Shown: piece after piece, positions 63,166-64,000 of the stretch
Position numbering within the stretch: the first letter of the stretch is position 1
Layout: each line of letters starts with the position of its first letter
Origin: Agapetus fuscipes
Lineage: Eukaryota; Arthropoda; Insecta; Trichoptera; Glossosomatidae
Reading direction: 5' to 3'
Length of the DNA stretch: 64,000 nt
Assembly (NCBI GenBank): GCA_951799405.1
Contig: OX637342.1
Coordinates: 5,766,001 to 5,830,000, forward strand
Program-made: the position numbers and the translations under genes
Notes under the pieces: generated by a model
The model's database searches: none
What the model saw: only the letters and a program-made list of their open reading frames with translations
Told to the model about the DNA's origin: nothing

Positions 63166-64000
63166 TAATATCTCGAGCTCTTTCAGAGTGTTAACACATA
63201 CATTTTCAAACTGTCAAAAATATAAATTATTTTCTTCGGTTGAAAGTCATACAAGTGTTTATTTGTCATGGGAGCAGAGGTGTTTGCTTTGTCCTCAGTC
63301 TTTCGTCTCCGTTTATATTTATTTGCGTCCCGGCCAATTGTTCCGCCACTAAACCATCACTCAGCGTCACGACGCGCGATTAGAGCACTCTCTGCTGTTA
63401 AGTTTTCTCTGCCAAACTTTAAATATCGCGAAAATGTCCCGAAGCAATTATGTCGTACATGTTGCTAGCAATCTCTTAACATTATGTTGTATCCACTATT
63501 ATACATTGTGTCTTGTGATAAATGATTTTTTGAAGTATTCAGCGCTAAGTGCATGCATGTTTTATTTGAATTATAAATGACGTGGATTGTTGGTTATTTC
63601 TGTTATAGACCTACACAGCTTATGGTTACTTAGGTGACCGTTGAGGGAAAAAGAAGTTGTGATGTAAGAGCTACAAAATTATAAAATCAATGACTATTAT
63701 TGTGTTTTTCTTTAAGAAAATACTACACACGTTGACAATAGACGCAACTTCAAGTTGAACTTGCGAAATTGATGTTTAACATGATGGCGGATGTAGTTCC
63801 GATTTTCGTTACGTTCGATATAATCCGTGATTCAATATTTGAATTTTAAAGGTACCGCTACTGAGATATCTGGGCCAGAGACATCTAGCGCCGGATGGAT
63901 GAAACTTTTTGTAGGTTTTTGTTAGGTATTTTTATTTGCAGGATGCTAGAAGTTCTGGAAATGAAAAACATGATTCCCGAAAATATTTTCGATAGAATTT
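63166..64000. other. Unassigned DNA, possible 5' region of a gene
   Basis: Positions 63290-63440 are GC-richer than the surroundings and precede an ATG in a favourable context (GCGAAAATGTCC at 63434), giving a frame of about 50 codons. This is compatible with a transcription start region but nothing proves it. No other feature recognised. Confidence 0.3.

Overview
The window looks like AT-rich eukaryotic nuclear DNA, most likely from an insect and perhaps a lepidopteran. That is inferred from the kinds of transposable elements present. I see no bacterial-type gene organisation, no complete host gene, no rRNA, no genuine free-standing tRNA gene and no CRISPR array. Almost all open reading frames are short chance frames. 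The only long recognisable coding sequences are reverse transcriptase fragments from non-LTR retrotransposons.

Repeat composition. (1) A LINE called LINE-1 here (RTE-like, clade uncertain) has its best copy at 12612-13990. Its 3' UTR is the source of about 30 dispersed 5'-truncated copies across the whole window. These end in short GATTA-type tandem tails instead of poly(A). (2) A jockey/CR1-like LINE lies on the minus strand at 35822-38185 with an uninterrupted 472-codon RT-to-C-terminus frame and a duplicated 3' end. (3) Several small C-terminal LINE scraps come from other families. (4) There are three tRNA-derived SINE families, called A, B and C here. (5) DNA-transposon relics include two PIF/Harbinger-like MITEs with TAA duplications, a TA-flanked MITE, one hAT-like end and a Helitron-type 3' terminus. 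(6) Several dispersed families are unclassified.

The most interesting signal is a family of compact inverted-repeat elements at 3245-3462, 5014-6180, 23147-23432, 33201-33382 and 48178-48453. Four are flanked by perfect 12-bp direct repeats and the fifth by a 10/12 match. Each consists of two head-to-head arms. The arms carry a motif CTGANGA-T-(stem-loop-stem)-GAAA, in which the stem sequence differs between subfamilies but base pairing is kept. This resembles the core of a hammerhead ribozyme with one extra U. The largest member also encodes, on its minus strand, a short peptide that could be the C-terminal end of a GIY-YIG endonuclease. I infer that these are non-autonomous, inverted-truncated relatives of Penelope-like elements.

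Layout. 0-12 kb: LINE-1 3' ends, inverted-repeat elements, a TTCGAA-rich minisatellite and the Helitron end. 12-24 kb: the LINE-1 RT fragment, SINEs B and C, foldback repeats, LINE scraps and an inverted-repeat element inserted into a LINE-1 copy. 24-36 kb: SINE B, a degenerate minisatellite at 30.35-31.0 kb, and SINE A inserted into a LINE-1 copy with a 5-bp duplication. 36-46 kb: the jockey-like LINE and many SINE A copies. 46-55 kb: SINE C, inverted-repeat elements and two opposed fragments of a second LINE-1 subfamily. 54.5-57.6 kb: very AT-rich and featureless. 58-64 kb: SINE A and B copies, LINE scraps, a GC3-rich possible exon, two neighbouring MITEs and a long near-perfect inverted duplication at 62.0/63.1 kb. 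The elements do not form a pathway. Their relationships are nesting and duplication, which give a relative order of insertion.
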